Assembly: GCA_021234155.1 (NCBI GenBank)
Contig: JAJEKV010000005.1
Coordinates: 11,218,572 to 11,282,571 of the forward strand
Length of the DNA: 64,000 nucleotides
Direction of reading: 5' to 3'
Source: Isoetes taiwanensis
Taxonomy: Eukaryota > Streptophyta > Lycopodiopsida > Isoetales > Isoetaceae
Positions 34,231 through 46,536 of the stretch are shown here, piece after piece (position 1 is the first letter of the stretch; each line of letters opens with the position of its first letter). Below the pieces are notes generated by a model that was given only the letters and a program-made list of their open reading frames with translations, was not told the DNA's origin and did not search any database. The position numbers and the translations under genes were made by a program.

Positions 34231-37200
34231 CTACAGCTTATTTTCATTGCTACGTTTGGAAAAGGAATGCAACCGGAGCAATAACGAGTTTGTCACAACA
34301 AATATTGAACTCATTGCCATCATGCCACCTGCAGTAATATACATTCATTGCAATTAAATCTCATGAGAACTTCGAATCAAATCAGTGTCATGACGTTCAG
34401 AATTACCTGCCAAAGATGGTGTTAATGCAAAATCAAACTCAGGAAGTAGTACACCTGCAGCAACTGGGACTGCAACAAGATTGTACAATAAAGCACAGGC
34501 AAGATTTTGGTGAACCTTATTCATGGTCGCCTTGGATAGGTTGATAACTTCCAATACCTGAAATCCAAGAATTACAGAATTACAAAGAGGCTGAAAGACT
34601 TATCTGCTCTTGGTCATGTGTATGTGGATGCCTTACTTGTGATAGACTATTTCTAAGCAAGACAACTGATGCAGCATCTGAAGCAGCATCCACCTTAGCA
34701 TGAGTCTTGAGGGCCATTCCAACATCTGCATTTGCTAGCGCCGGGGCATCATTTACTCCATCCCCAACCTTACATGACCTTCGGTTAGCATACTTTCAGG
34801 TTTAATAACCCCTACCTAGTTTATTTCCTGAAGGTTGTGTAAATTACCATAGCAACTGTGACTCCACTTTTATGCAGAGACGAAATATATTCAGATTTCC
34901 CTTGAGGCCGAAGTGCCCCATGAGAATCTTCAATTGCGTTGATGCCAACTGTCCTAGCTATATTTGCTACTGCCTCTTCCCTGTCCCCTGACAGTATTTT
35001 TGTTCTTATTCCCATTGCCTGCAATCTACAAACACAGTGGGCATATGATCAGAAAGGATGTGAAAAATCTTGTTTATAAATTGTTGACGCAAGAAAAGTG
35101 GATACCTCAACACAGTGTCCTTTGCATCTTTCCTTAAAGTGTCAGTAACAGCAATTGCTCCAATGATCCCTTTCCCCTCCATTCCCACATAAACAATTGT
35201 AAGGGACTGCTCATGGACTGGACCGAGCTTATTCATCAATTTCTGTCGTACTATAGCTTCAGGGTTATCAACCATCTGAAATTTCTGAAGTGTTACATTA
35301 TCTTGGTTGCAGCACCCTTGCACCCATTCAGGTAGGCCAACTGCTACAATGCGGCCTTCAATTTTTGCAAGAGCACCAAAACCTGGTTCAGTAAGTTGCC
35401 CCGAAGAACTAGCAACTTGAACCTGCAACGCCTCAGCTTTTGAAATTATAGCCGAGGCTATTGGATGCGTAGAATGTTTCTCAACTGTTGCGGCAAGATG
35501 TAAAATAGCATTTTCATCATAACTGTCCAGTGAACTAACAGCAGCTACACTGGGGCATCCTTCGGTAAGGGTTCCTGTCTGTGCTGTATACAAAAGGTAA
35601 ATACTTCTTTTAGAACCATTTTCATAAAAGTGTGCAAGAATTTCTTTGTTTCATTTTTTGTATGTTTACATTTTGTTTCTCTAAGAAGATGCCACAATTA
35701 ACATGAGGAGCAACTATGTCAGAAGCATCAAGAGGATCTTCTACCATTAGAAAACAGATGCTGATCTTGCCTATGATAAACTGATGCTGCATCTGATATT
35801 AGGAGGAATCCCATATGTGCCAGGTGGGGATCTGAAAATCTCCTATAAGTTCAATGCACAGGCCATGTTTCTTACCAACCAAGTACATGTCGGCTTAAGG
35901 ACGCAATAGACAAACAGAAAATAGCTGTGCAACAAAAAGACTTGAAATGCTAGCTGGACACTTTAACATTGGCATAAATTAAGCAGGATGATGCCCCTGT
36001 TATTCAGGAAGAGACCCCATTCTACCTAATGAAGGTGCAGCTTGTACCATCATAAATGATTGAAACAGATCTCTATCCTCTTTCGTTGGATAATGAGGCT
36101 GTTGGTAAGCACTTGGGTTTTCACTTGTTTACCTTCATTTTGGCTGGGGTTAATAATTATAATGAATGTGCTCAATGTACATTGAAAATCAGGCTCACTG
36201 GATGCCTGATGCAGACATGCTAGCAGCTAAACTTATTTCCACATTCTGAACCCTGGTAACATGAAACCAGGGAGAAAAGCTTGACTATCTATAAGATTTT
36301 AAATACTCATGAGGCTCTGACGCAGTATTTCACTTAATGTAAGGATGTTTGACCTGAAACGTATTCATTGCCAACTACCGAAGCTAACAGAGGTGCTAGC
36401 CAACGGGAGGCCTATAAGCAAAGATTGAGTATGCAGATAAATTAAGGTACAATACCATATATGTATAGGAAATTTTACCTTATCAAAGACAACCATATTG
36501 ACATTTGCCAGGCGCTGAAGCACATCACCACCACGTATGAGTAGACCATGTTTTGCTCCTGCATTCTCATGGTTATGTCACTTATATAAATTGGTATAAC
36601 ATCAGTTAAAATGGATATACCTTGTGATGTGCCAACGAGAACAGCTGTTGGGGTTGCCAGGCCTAAAGCACATGGACAGGCTACAACCTGAAGAAAACAG
36701 ATAATTGATGATTATTGGTTTTCATAATAATTTACATGTATGAGATATAACATCAGGTTCCCAATGGAAAAAGCAAATCTCAAATTGCACCACATCCCAT
36801 AAAAAGATCTTACGATGGGATGCCTCAAAAGTAAAAGACAAAATACAGAATGTCTTCAAACACACTGTAAAATGTCTTTGTTTCATTCACCACTATAAAT
36901 GGGCATGTTATAATCCATGTAGAGTTATGAAAACATGTATGCAACAATAGCGTAAATAATAGCCAACTGTACAATAACAAGACTGTAGACAATAGTCAGC
37001 AACCACAAAAAATCGCGACACCACAACCATAAAGTCAAATACTTAAGTGATGTGGACAAGCAAATGAGCTCTTTGCCATAGTCAGGTACATATTGTGATT
37101 TAAATGATGTTATTGGGCATTAAGCAAATGTCTCTCTTAGATATGTAGAATTTTTGGTGGAATTGCATACCAGAACATTAATTCCAAGCTGAACACTGAG

Positions 37201-40200
37201 AAGTAGTGGACTTCCATCAGAACCTGCTATGTCATTGAGGAGCACGTCTGGGAAAAGATTCACTCCAATCAAGTACCTGTGTTGGCCCACAATCCGTTAC
37301 AATCCATGGGATGAAACTCAAGTATAATAAAGTAACTAGAGGGCAAAAAAGACCAGAAGCAGAATGTTGCTGCAGAGAGACTCATAATAGTAAATGCAAA
37401 TGGTGCAGCAATGGCATCTGCCATTCTCTGAACAGGTGCTTCTCGGCCTTGTGCATCCTCAACCTGTCAAACGGAGGAGCAAATATAGGTGATTTTGTAC
37501 CAAACTACCATGTCCTGACCAAAGAGACGTCTCAAAAACAAAGTAACACCATAATGTGAAACAGATTATCAACCAGCCAAGCCGTATCAGCGAAGTTACG
37601 TAATATATTTTTGCTTCAATACTTAGAAGGGCAATATCTAGCTGATACAATGAGGAGAAGCTACAACAGCACACATACAACGTCAATCCCCCTATTTTAG
37701 CTAATGGGTAAATGTTTAGAAAGAGAATTTGATAATGGCATAATTAATCTGCAACAAGTATCTCAAAGCTACAATTACCATTTGAACGATGCTCATGATA
37801 GATGACATAGCTCCTGTTGTTGTTGCTTGGAGTCGTATTGGACCTTCCTAGTATACATCAAACAAAGTAAAGTAGAAAATAGTGTTAAGTTTTCCCTATG
37901 TTCTTTCCTCTTTCTCACCATAACAGTTCACCAGTTAGTCTTACCCAATTAACTGTCCCTGCTGAAACTGTCAGGCCTTTCGACTTTGGCACAAGCAATG
38001 GCTCACCAGTCAACATAGATTCATCGACAGAGCTTCTTCCAGCCACTATTTCCCCCTGTCCATATTGGGATGCATGCAAACTATATATGTTACAAAAGAA
38101 CATGATACTCCAGGATGGTAGTGTGATAGAGATGACTTACATCAACTGGAATAGTTTCACCAGGAAGAACCAAAAGATGGTCCCCACGGCGAACTTGATT
38201 AGTCGAAATCTCAGTTACTACACCTTGATCCAGAGACAAGTTGTTCAATAAATCTCCGCTGCTGTTTTCTTCATCTACTAAAAGCCTTGATTTTGAAGGT
38301 ACCAGAGACTGCAAAACCATGATCCTTAAGAGTTGAGTTCAATTACACTTATATCCATGCCTTCTCTTCCTATCCTAGGTTCGAAATAATAGTTAGTTTT
38401 CACGCCTTACAAGAAGAGCTTCCATGTCACTAGATGCCTGAAGTCGGGCCCTCTCTTCCAAGCTGCGGCCTAACAAGACAAATGCTAACAGCATCACCTG
38501 GATCATGATCAATGGCATGATATTAGATGCCCCATCAGAAGCCATGAAGGAGAAGCATAGCATGTCCTCCTGAACATCATTATTTTAAAGCATTCTGACA
38601 AGAGAAGAACAGAAGAAAATTTTTCTAGCATTTCTGAAGCACTTCAGTTTTTTATGGTCTATTCCTCTCAGCAATACCTTTCTTTATGGTTTCTGCCAAT
38701 TATTTGCTGCTTAAGAACAGATCTGTTTATTGTTTACTGATCCATGTAAGCAGGCTCTAACAGCCTATCCTATTGCATTGTAACGAACTTCTAATCTTGA
38801 AAGCATGGTTAAAGTATGCATAAAACTCTGGAATGCTAAATTTGCATAATAAAAGGAAGTAACAGTACCGGCTCTTCAAAAAATGAAGCATCCCAATGGA
38901 GCTCTGGATTTACTAGCGAAACCTGCCATGCAAAGACAACATCAATAGCTCAAGCCAATGTACAAAAAAAATCAAGGGAAAACTTTACCATGCTCATAAG
39001 AAATGCAGCGCAAGAACCAAATCCAACTAAAGTGTTCATATTTGGAGACTTCCTTAAAAAGGCTTTCATTCCATCCATGATTAGCTCTGGTGCGTGAAAT
39101 CTATGTTAGTAAGAAGACACACAATATGCTATCAGTTATCTAATATGGTCCTGTTATTGGCTTAGCACTAAATTGGCTTCTGCAAAGCTAAGGAGAAAGC
39201 TTTTAGAGTTATGAAGAAATTCTAGATAAATCAAGACTCCTTAGCTCGAAGAACATGCTGAAATGTAAATTTAGCAAACAAAACTAAGAAGTCATCTACT
39301 TCCTTTTTGCACTTAACCTACAACACTATTGATTGACACATTAAAGAGAAAATTTATGACAATAAGAAGGGTACCCCGTGCTGGTCCAAGGAGTGTAATT
39401 GCAGCAATTGTACATTTCCAGATAGGGTCGTGTAAAAACTCTGCAAGTTCAGCTGCATCATGCACTTTTCTTCTATTAACAAACGAGTTTCAGATCAAGC
39501 TTGTACAAAGTTTCATTTGGAAAATGAATAGAGCTTACAGTGCATTAGCTCATGATATCCAAGTGAATGCAGAATATGAGTAGCATGAGTACCACAGCAT
39601 AGAGCTACCAAAGTCCAAGCAAATGCTACCCTTCCAGCGCTCTTCCTTAATGAACTTTTTTTTCGCTCTGCCAATTCTTGCACCTTCTTGCCTGCATTGA
39701 TATCCTGCGCTTTGGACCTCATTTTGGACAAAAACCCAGATTTTGTAAGCTTGGCAGCTAGCTCACCACCAATTGTATCAACATCAACCGAAGTAATTGC
39801 TTTCAAACGGACTGCTGCAGTCTCAGTAAGCATATTAACAGCTGCAGACTCAACACGATCATCACCCAATAACTGATTACGCACCCGGGCAACACAGCCA
39901 CCGCACATCATGCCTTCAACATCTAAAACAACCGAAGCAGGGACTTTAACTGGATTTCCCACTGCATTTGATTCTGTCTTCCCTGCTACTTGAGCTCGCA
40001 AGCCTAAATTTCTCCTAAAATTTTGTATCCTGGACAGACCAGTTTTTCTTCCTAAGATTATATCATACCCAATGTTGGATCTTTCAGAATTGAGCTTTAA
40101 TGGGCTAAAGGCCGCTAAATTATGATGCCGACTGCTACAGGAGTTGATTTTGAAGCCATTGTGCAAATATTGAAGCCCGGGTTGAACTGAACGAGATACC

Positions 40201-40214
40201 AAAGCTGCCTCCAT
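34231..40214 (-). CDS. HMA8: plastid Cu-transporting P1B-ATPase (PAA2/HMA8)
   Basis: A complete gene of 17 exons giving 915 residues with every splice phase consistent. Exons: 40214-39539, 39464-39375, 39086-38989, 38922-38869, 38497-38411, 38308-38141, 38055-37945, 37847-37779, 37463-37354, 37276-37171, 36687-36621, 36558-36479, 35578-35106, 35025-34848, 34768-34637, 34557-34407, 34328-34231. The start ATG ([10 protein letters not shown]) opens an N-terminus rich in Ser/Arg with few acidic residues, a likely chloroplast transit peptide. Then come an HMA metal-binding domain with GMMCGGC (Cys 104 and 107), membrane helices, the actuator TGEP (about 407), the membrane CPC (527-529) that binds Cu(I), the phosphorylation site DKTGTLTEG (Asp 571), the HP motif (610) and GDGVND (791-796). 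By family it pumps Cu(+) across the thylakoid membrane to supply plastocyanin, downstream of PAA1 in the envelope. The frame is also open upstream to 40355 from an earlier ATG, but the extension lacks transit-peptide character. PAA1 is the alternative, less likely from the exon sequences. Confidence 0.93.
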
Positions 40215-40674
40215 GCTTGACAAATGCCCGTGAAAAATTGAGAGGTTAGGATGAGGGCATTTGCAGCTTACAAACTGCAGGCCAAGCTCAAGCCTGCCAT
40301 AGCCCAGGAAGTCAAAAACTGCATATGTGGTTGGACGTGGCATCCATCGTGGCATTATTTGTGGGCTGAGTGGCTTTTATTATCTTGTCATGTTTTTTAC
40401 GAGGAACATGTGGGACGACCCATATTGCTACAGTTCCTTTCCTTGAAAGAGCCATTTAGCCTAGACGCGTACCTGTTCATCCATTATAACACGGAGACAA
40501 GTTTGCATATGAACCGTTTTGGAAGAAATGACAACGCAATTTTGTAATTACACCTATTGCCAAGGCCACAAACATTTCTTTTTACAGACTCAATCGATTC
40601 AGATCCCAAGTATTTCGAAGGGCATTTTAAGATGAAATTTATTGCCATGCCAACTTGCCTTTTCTGTATTTGAA

Positions 40675-40796
40675 AACGTGCCACCAAGAGGTGGTTTCTA
40701 GCTGGAAACAGTTGGCGGCGCCCACGAGCAGCGGAGCCGCAAGTGGTGGTGCCACAAGCCGGTTTCCAGCTGGAAACCACCGATTGGTGGCACGTT
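40675..40796. mobile_element. 122-bp foldback element
   Basis: The left arm AACGTGCCACCAAGAGGTGG continues to CTAGCTGGAAAC; the right arm GTTTCCAGCTGGAAACCACC continues to TTGGTGGCACGTT. The arms are inverted repeats of about 36 bases with a few mismatches, separated by about 50 GC-rich bases. It sits about 460 bp upstream of the PAA2/HMA8 start codon. A transcript across it would fold into a long hairpin. No target-site duplication was evident. Confidence 0.75.
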
Positions 40797-41017
40797 ACAA
40801 AATGTAAGCCATGTGTACCCTATGATTTCTGGGCACATGGCATATTCTCCATGTCAACAAGATTGTTCTGAAAACAGAGTAACATAGCATTCCAGCAAAG
40901 GTTTACAGAGCGATGATCATCGACAGTTTTGCGAATTCTGGCGGAGATTTTGGCCTTCAGCGATAGCCCTGGCAGAGATACCACTCCCAAATTTATACAA
41001 TAGACACCTATCCATAA

Positions 41018-41462
41018 ATTGCACCACAAAAAGGAACCATCAATGCAATGAACTACATGGCAAAAATAAGAGGAAGTCTTGATGCTGATCTGCGCATGTA
41101 TGACTTTTGAGAATGTATGCCTTGGCAGGGATATCATGTTGAATTCAATAAACTAGAAAGTTAGGAACTGTTAGCACTACTTGTTTATGATACTTTAAAA
41201 ATTTGCTTATTTATAAACCACTAGGCTTAAACCTGGTGTATTAGCATAAGTACTGTAGCTGCATCACGGTATTTAGATTTAGGAAGAGCTGCCAGTGCAA
41301 TGGAGATCTTAACCATCTTGTCTCCATATGCCCAGTATACAGATGTGGCTAGCGGTATTGTTAGAGTGAATATGTACAATATTGCACAAACATATATCCA
41401 TTTGTAGTTTCTTGGGTTTCTCATGGGGTGCATGATCTCGAGGTATGCATGCACAATTAATT
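41018..41462. repeat. direct repeat with LAX fragment, copy 1
   Basis: Starts attgcaccacaaaaaggaac and ends shortly after tgatctcgaggtatgcatg. The same block, with some substitutions and a 28-base indel, occurs at 41670-42136. Confidence 0.85.
41227..41454 (-). pseudogene. AUX1/LAX auxin-influx carrier exon fragment, copy 1
   Basis: The minus-strand frame reads EIMHPMRNPRNYKWIYVC, then LYIFTLTIPLATSVYWAYGD and KYRDAATVLMLIHQ. This matches the internal exon of the AUX1/LAX family of the amino acid/auxin permease superfamily (family pattern: EIMHAM, YVFTLTxPSAxxVYWAFGD, RDAAVILMLIHQ), two membrane helices of an 11-helix auxin/proton symporter. Neither the preceding nor following exons are present. 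The same fragment is duplicated 652 bp away, so both are relicts. Confidence 0.8.
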
Positions 41463-41669
41463 GTCAGTATTTGATTAATTTGCAAATTTAGTTGAACTAG
41501 AATGTTACACTGTTAGTGCATGTCTACCAAATGTGACCAGTAGGTTTGAAGCGCCCGAGAAGTAATTTATATAGCTTACAGGTCCTCTGTGTGTGACATC
41601 TTGCTATGGCAAAGAAAACAACACGGATTTCTTAATACCAAGCAAACACGCTAACTAGAGCTAGAATTG

Positions 41670-42136
41670 ATTGCACCACAAAAAGGAACCATCAATGCAA
41701 TGAACCATATGGCAAAAATAAGAGGAAGTCTTGATGTTTATCTGCGCATGTATGACTTTTGAAAATGTATGCCAATCACCTTCTCCCATAGTAAATTGTT
41801 TGGCAGGGATATTATGTTGAATTCAACAAACCAGAAATTTAGGAAATGTTAGCACTATTGGTTTATGATACTTTAAAAATTTTCTTATTTATAAACCACT
41901 ACGCTTAAACCTAGTGTATTAGCATAAGTACTGCAGCTGCATCACGGTATTCAGATTTAGGAAGAATTGCCAGTGCAATGGAGATGTTACGCATCTTGTC
42001 TCCATATGTCCAGTATACAGATGTGGCTGATGGTATTGTTAGAGTGAATATGTACAATATTGCACAAACATATATCCATTTGTAGTTTCTTGAGTTACTC
42101 ATGGGGTGCATGATCTCGTTGTATGCATGTACAATT
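41670..42136. repeat. direct repeat with LAX fragment, copy 2
   Basis: Second copy of the 41018-41462 block. It contains an additional stretch (ccaatcaccttctcccatag) absent from copy 1. Confidence 0.85.
41911..42111 (-). pseudogene. AUX1/LAX exon fragment, copy 2
   Basis: Same permease fragment as copy 1, here MHPMSNSRNYKWIYVC, LTIPSATSVYWTYGD, YRDAAAVLMLIH. The two copies differ by about ten residues over 66, so the duplication is not recent. No functional carrier can be encoded. Confidence 0.8.
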
Positions 42137-42171
42137 TAATGCCATCGATCCGAGCCATCGGATTAAAATTC

Positions 42172-42465
42172 TCGAATGGGCGAACATGCATCTCTCCCAT
42201 GCATTGCATGCATTTTCTGGGGCTCTGGTTCGTTTGGGGATCGCTATTTCTTGCAGGTTCTTCATCGACATCTCATCAGCGTTTTCTCCTCTTTCAGCAG
42301 TTCCCTTGACTCTCTTTCTTTGATACCAGGCAGGGGCTTCTCCCTGCTTGGTTTGCCAATGGGCGAGCATGCATATCTCCTTCTCGAATGGGCGAGCATG
42401 CATATCTCCTATGCATTGCATGCATTTTCTGGGGCTCTGGTTCGTTTGGGGATCGCTGTTTGAAA
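42172..42465. repeat. 75-bp direct repeat, two copies and a partial third
   Basis: The block tcgaatgggcgaacatgcat ... ttcgtttggggatcgct at 42172-42244 recurs at 42383-42459, and its first 30 bases a third time at about 42355-42382. The 140 bases between are unrelated. It contains the palindromic words gcatgcat and tgcattgcatgca. Confidence 0.8.
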
Positions 42466-42529
42466 GATGCTCAGATCCTGCTCATGAGGTTGCAGCCATC
42501 AGCTCAAGATGGTTAGGAATGCTTAAGAA

Positions 42530-43640
42530 CCTTTAAGCAAAGTTTCTTAAGTGAAAAGCTATACCTCTGGAAAGTTTTCCAAATCCAAAATGAAGGAAGG
42601 ACGAGATAATCCCAAGGAGCACATCACAAAGATGCAAGTTCTGGCATCACAATTAGGCGCTCTTAGACATCGAGTCCAGGATGAAAACCTTGGAATGGCT
42701 ATTCTGGCCAGGTTACCTAATCTTCCATATCTTTGAAGCAAATCTTGGGATATCAGGAAGGGAAATTGAAGTCCACTGCTGTCATTGGAGCTGCGAGTCA
42801 CTTTGATGATGAAGAAGAAGAGGAAGCTATATTGGAAGAATGTAACTTGGCCACCAAACTGACCTCTTCTCATGGACCTCCTGACTGCTAGAAGTGTGGA
42901 AAACCTGGCCACATTGCAAGTTTTAGTCCATCAAAGGTACAGACTGGGGTGTCTAACAGATCAAGCAAAAGTAGAAAATTTGAAAATGCCAAGCCATCTC
43001 AGAATGTCAAGCCAAATCAGGCTTATCGGGCCCAGAAAAACTTGGTCCAATCACAGGCCAACGACTCAAAATGTGGAGAAAGCGAGTTCTTCATACTCTT
43101 CAGAATTTGAAGGTGATCTTGCTAGCTTTGATCATGTCGAGCTGCTATTAGACATTGAGCTGTCAGACATCGTGGGATGTGAAACTGGAATCCGTGATTC
43201 CGATGAATGTGAATTTGGGAGTCTTGAATGGAATGGTTATCCGGACAAGAAGCATTGGGCTAATTTCCTGGCCTATAGATGGCAGCAGGCTATCCCTTAT
43301 GCCATTCTTGATGAAGAAGTCCCAAGTGTTGTGCTTGCTGATGCTGATGAACATGATACTATTAAAGATGGTGCCAAGACACATGCTGCCTTGTTGATAG
43401 ATACTAGAGAATCTCGAATTTGGACCCATGACAGTGGCTCCACACATGTAATGATGTCTATCATAACTGGTTTGCAAAAATTTCTATGCTTCAGAACACC
43501 AAATATGTCAATGGCATCACCTCTGGTCTTCGCGTACAAGGTCAAGGGACATTTGAAATTGCTCTTCCCGATGGTAAGAGATCTCTCAACAATGCTTTGC
43601 TAGTTCCCAGTTTCATGCAGCATTTCAGACTAAGGAACAT
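42530..43640 (+). mobile_element. decayed Ty1/copia gag-protease region
   Basis: The frames give a copia-type gag tail (KMKEGRDNPKEHITKMQVLA, LGMAILARLPNLPYL), a CCHC-like knuckle remnant (KCGKPGHIAS at about 42893) and the aspartic-protease region (IWTHDSGSTHVMMS at about 43418, with DSG as active site), followed in the next frame by LRVQGQGTFEIALPDGKRSL and NALLVPSF. This gag-zinc knuckle-protease order is that of Ty1/copia. Frameshifts and stops break it, and integrase, RT and RNase H are absent. About 300 bases of acidic coding sequence between knuckle and protease are longer than usual. Confidence 0.85.
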
Positions 43641-43649
43641 AACAAACAT

Positions 43650-44376
43650 ATGCATTGAAACCACAAATCCCAAATTAAATGCTCACATAGTGCTACTCAG
43701 GTGGCGTTTTCGTCAACCTCCCTCTTCAAGTCCCCTAATTTCCTGCAACTAGAGGTCCTTTTGTAAAAGTTGGTGTTCGTGCCTGGCCAATTTTCCTCTC
43801 CAGTTATGAAATCAGTGGCGCTATCACTAGGAATGTAGCAAGTATAGACATTTAAAGCCTACTGCCAGGCGCAATCGGCTCCCATTTCTTCATCAGCAGG
43901 AATCGCATTCAAATTGAAAATAGGCACTGAGACCTCTTCAACTTCCCAATCCATGTCGTTCTCCGAGAATGGACCCGCCAAAGGACATTGGATGTTCAAC
44001 AATTTCAGCCTCTGAAACATGCAGTAAGGGATTCAGCCAAAAAATGGACTCATAATCTTTCCTGAATTTCTTTCTAATTCTCGCTATCAAAACAGGACTT
44101 CAAATCAAGAAGTCTGAGCAAGACCTATCTCTCTTACGATGGGGTCGACTCTGAATGGATAGACGGATCGCTCCTCCATGATTGAAGAGTTTGTCCATGA
44201 AATCAGGATGCGAGATGTGGGTTGGGACTCCGATGCAAAGAGCGGTGTAATCAATTGGTCCGAAGGCCGAGCTTCTGGTTTAAGAGGGCATAACAGGAGC
44301 GCCAGAATTCTTAGATCGAGCCCGTCTGGTCATGGTAACCTGTCGAAAAACCTTACTCGAAAGAATCCCGTCTGGG
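43650..44376. other. non-coding, nothing recognised
   Basis: No gene or element recognised. It may be the remainder of the copia insertion, but no LTR is evident. Confidence 0.4.
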
Positions 44377-44385
44377 AAATTGCAG

Positions 44386-44806
44386 AGCGCCGTAAATCTA
44401 CTCCGGGATGTGGTAAACTCGGACACATGTCCGGGTTAACCACTATCTGTCCGAGCTAACCACACTGTTTTTTGTCCGAGCTAACCACCATTTTTTGGCC
44501 AAGATAACCATGCGATGAACTGAGTTCAAAACTGTGTTCTGACATGCTGATCTTGGAATAGAGCTTGTAATCTACTCTTTAAACGATTTAGTCCAGTTCA
44601 AACACCATTAGAATCATCTTGCCAGCCCCTAAAAACCTCATTCATTTAAGAGAGCAAGGGATTTGAGCACTAATCAAGCAAGATCAGTAAAAAAAAAAAA
44701 AACATGCAGAAACCCTTGTTTTTTGTGCTTGAAACTGAGCAGGAGTGGTTAACCCGGACATGTGTCCGGGTTTACCACATCCCGGAGTATATTTACGGCC
44801 ATCCAG
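44386..44806. mobile_element. Mutator-like MITE, 421 bp, 55-bp TIRs
   Basis: The left end (44389-44443) and the right end (44745-44799) are inverted repeats of about 55 bases with two differences: GCCGTAAATMTACTCCGGG, then ATGTGGTAAACYCGG, then ACACATGTCCGGGTTAACCAC. They are flanked by AAATTGCAG (44377-44385) and AAATTACAG (44807-44815), a 9-bp duplication with one mismatch. Nine-base duplications and long TIRs are characteristic of Mutator-like elements. The interior has additional tccgagctaaccac copies next to the left TIR (44450 and 44477), an A tract near 44690, and no transposase. Confidence 0.85.
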
Positions 44807-45337
44807 AAATTACAGTATGCAGACCGAGCTATTCAGACAGGCTATTGGCGCATCTGTGTCCTGCCAAGCCTTTGCTGCCGACCTATAAAATGACGAAGCC
44901 GAAACTATAAGATGAATAGATTGGATGGATTGGTACTGGAAGGAAAGATGGATGTCGGGATCAAATCTGATGGGTTGTATGTATATGGGACTGGGCTTTG
45001 TGCTTGTTGCTAGCACTTGGGCCGTTCACATGAAGCAGTAGCAGACATGGATCGAAAATAGGGGGGTTTCTCCCCGAAAAATCCGCCCATTCTTAAAATT
45101 ATCCGACCATCTAAAAATGTTCCCAGCGATCTTTCGGCTTAAAAAACAAAAAAAATCGGTAAAAATACACCAAAAACTACACTTCCAAATATTTTTTCCG
45201 GTGGTTTGAAATATAAAGCGGCATTTTTACTGATCAAGGGCATCACTATTTTCGAGCCCTTATAGCAGACCTAGCGCTCAGGCCATTCTCGCCATGAAAT
45301 GTTTTCAAGGAAAGACACTTTGCAATATCAATACCCA

Positions 45338-45490
45338 TCGCGGTAGTGGTTTAGTGGTAAGGCCTTGGGTTGGGGTGACCCCCACTAAGGTTCAAAACCC
45401 ACTAGCTACCATTGGGTGGGAGACGTGGGTGGGTGCAAGTCCCATCAACCTTGCCTTCAAAAAAAAAAAAAAAAAAAAAAAAAAAATAAT
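45338..45490 (+). mobile_element. tRNA-derived SINE with poly-A tail
   Basis: An A-box-like TAGTGGTTTAGTGGTAAGGC (about 45344) and a B-box-like GGTTCAAAACC (45389-45399) lie in pol III spacing, followed by a short body (GGGTGGGAGACGTGGG) and a run of about 28 A (45459-45486). The flanks AATATCAATAC (45324-45334) and AATATTGATAC (45491-45501) match at 9 of 11 positions and are probably an aged target-site duplication. No coding capacity, as expected of a SINE. Confidence 0.82.
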
Positions 45491-45499
45491 AATATTGAT

Positions 45500-46536
45500 A
45501 CTAACCCAATGCCTTACTAGTAAATTTTGTTAGTTGATTACTTGGAGCAATGGGTAGCTGATGCATTTGATAGCATCAAAATGATTCTGTTTGCATGAGT
45601 ATAATTATTACTACTAGGATTTCAAAATCCCAATGTGGAAAGAAAAGGGGTCATTTCTGGGCCCTAACCACCTTATGTGGAACAATTACCTTATGTGGAA
45701 TTTTGACTATTAATTTGAGTTTAAATCTCTTGTGTAAATTTAAACTTTTCTTGTGTAAATTTTGACTTGGTAATGCAGAGACTAATTTCCCTTGATGGAA
45801 ACAAAAACTGAAGGGAAAAGCCTCCAAACGTTGGTTTTCAAAAAAACTAAATTTCCTTTTAACGTGACAGACATTGTAGGGGAGGACAGGTGTAAAGGTA
45901 AAGGAATATTCTTTTTGGGCTATCTTCAAAATTACAATGCGAATATAATAAGAGGAGATAAAAATAGATTGCTATCACGACGGCGAATTGTTATCTTCAA
46001 AATAGAGCCCAAACAAACAATACGGTCTTCAAGTGTCCTACGTCCATTGTTCATTTAAAATCTGACGCAGATCATTGGCTGGCCATGACTTGAACCGAGG
46101 CATTCATGCCAATGTGCACGTCGCCACTCTTCCAGAACTCCTTGTTGAAAAGTAATTTTTCTGTTCAGTGAATCATGGACACAAAATAAGAAAAAGTGGT
46201 AAGGTTTTTTGAAGATATGTATATGGTTTTAAATGTGGATGTGGGCTCACCCTGATCTTCTCTCCTTTGCACCTGAAAAATGAGAACATAAATCACTGAA
46301 TGAAAGGGTCAGTAAAAAGTAACCGGGTCAAGGCGAGCATTGGAATATGTTGCATTGGAAGCCCTTCATATTGTAGAATAGATATCAAATGAATTAAAGA
46401 ATTGAAAGAAAGAAAAGCTCTAACAGAAAGCAGAAACAGGCCCAAGGCAGAGCTCCCCCATCACAAAATTCATGGCTGAAACGACTGAGCTGTTGGTAGA
46501 AACAAGGCTGACGTTTTATGATACAAAATATTACAA
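45500..46536. other. non-coding; 3' flank of the Sfi1-like gene
   Basis: No gene recognised. A short repetition (cttatgtggaa) occurs at 45672 and 45689, and a second (ttgtgtaaatttaaac / ttgtgtaaatttt) at 45730 and 45750. The last few hundred bases are probably the 3' UTR and terminator of the minus-strand gene that ends at 46537. Confidence 0.4.

Noticed and set aside
40215-40355. N-terminal extension of PAA2/HMA8 starting at 40355
   Set aside because: The first 47 residues do not look like a transit peptide, whereas [10 protein letters not shown] at 40214 begins one; the upstream ATG is probably in the 5' UTR or promoter.
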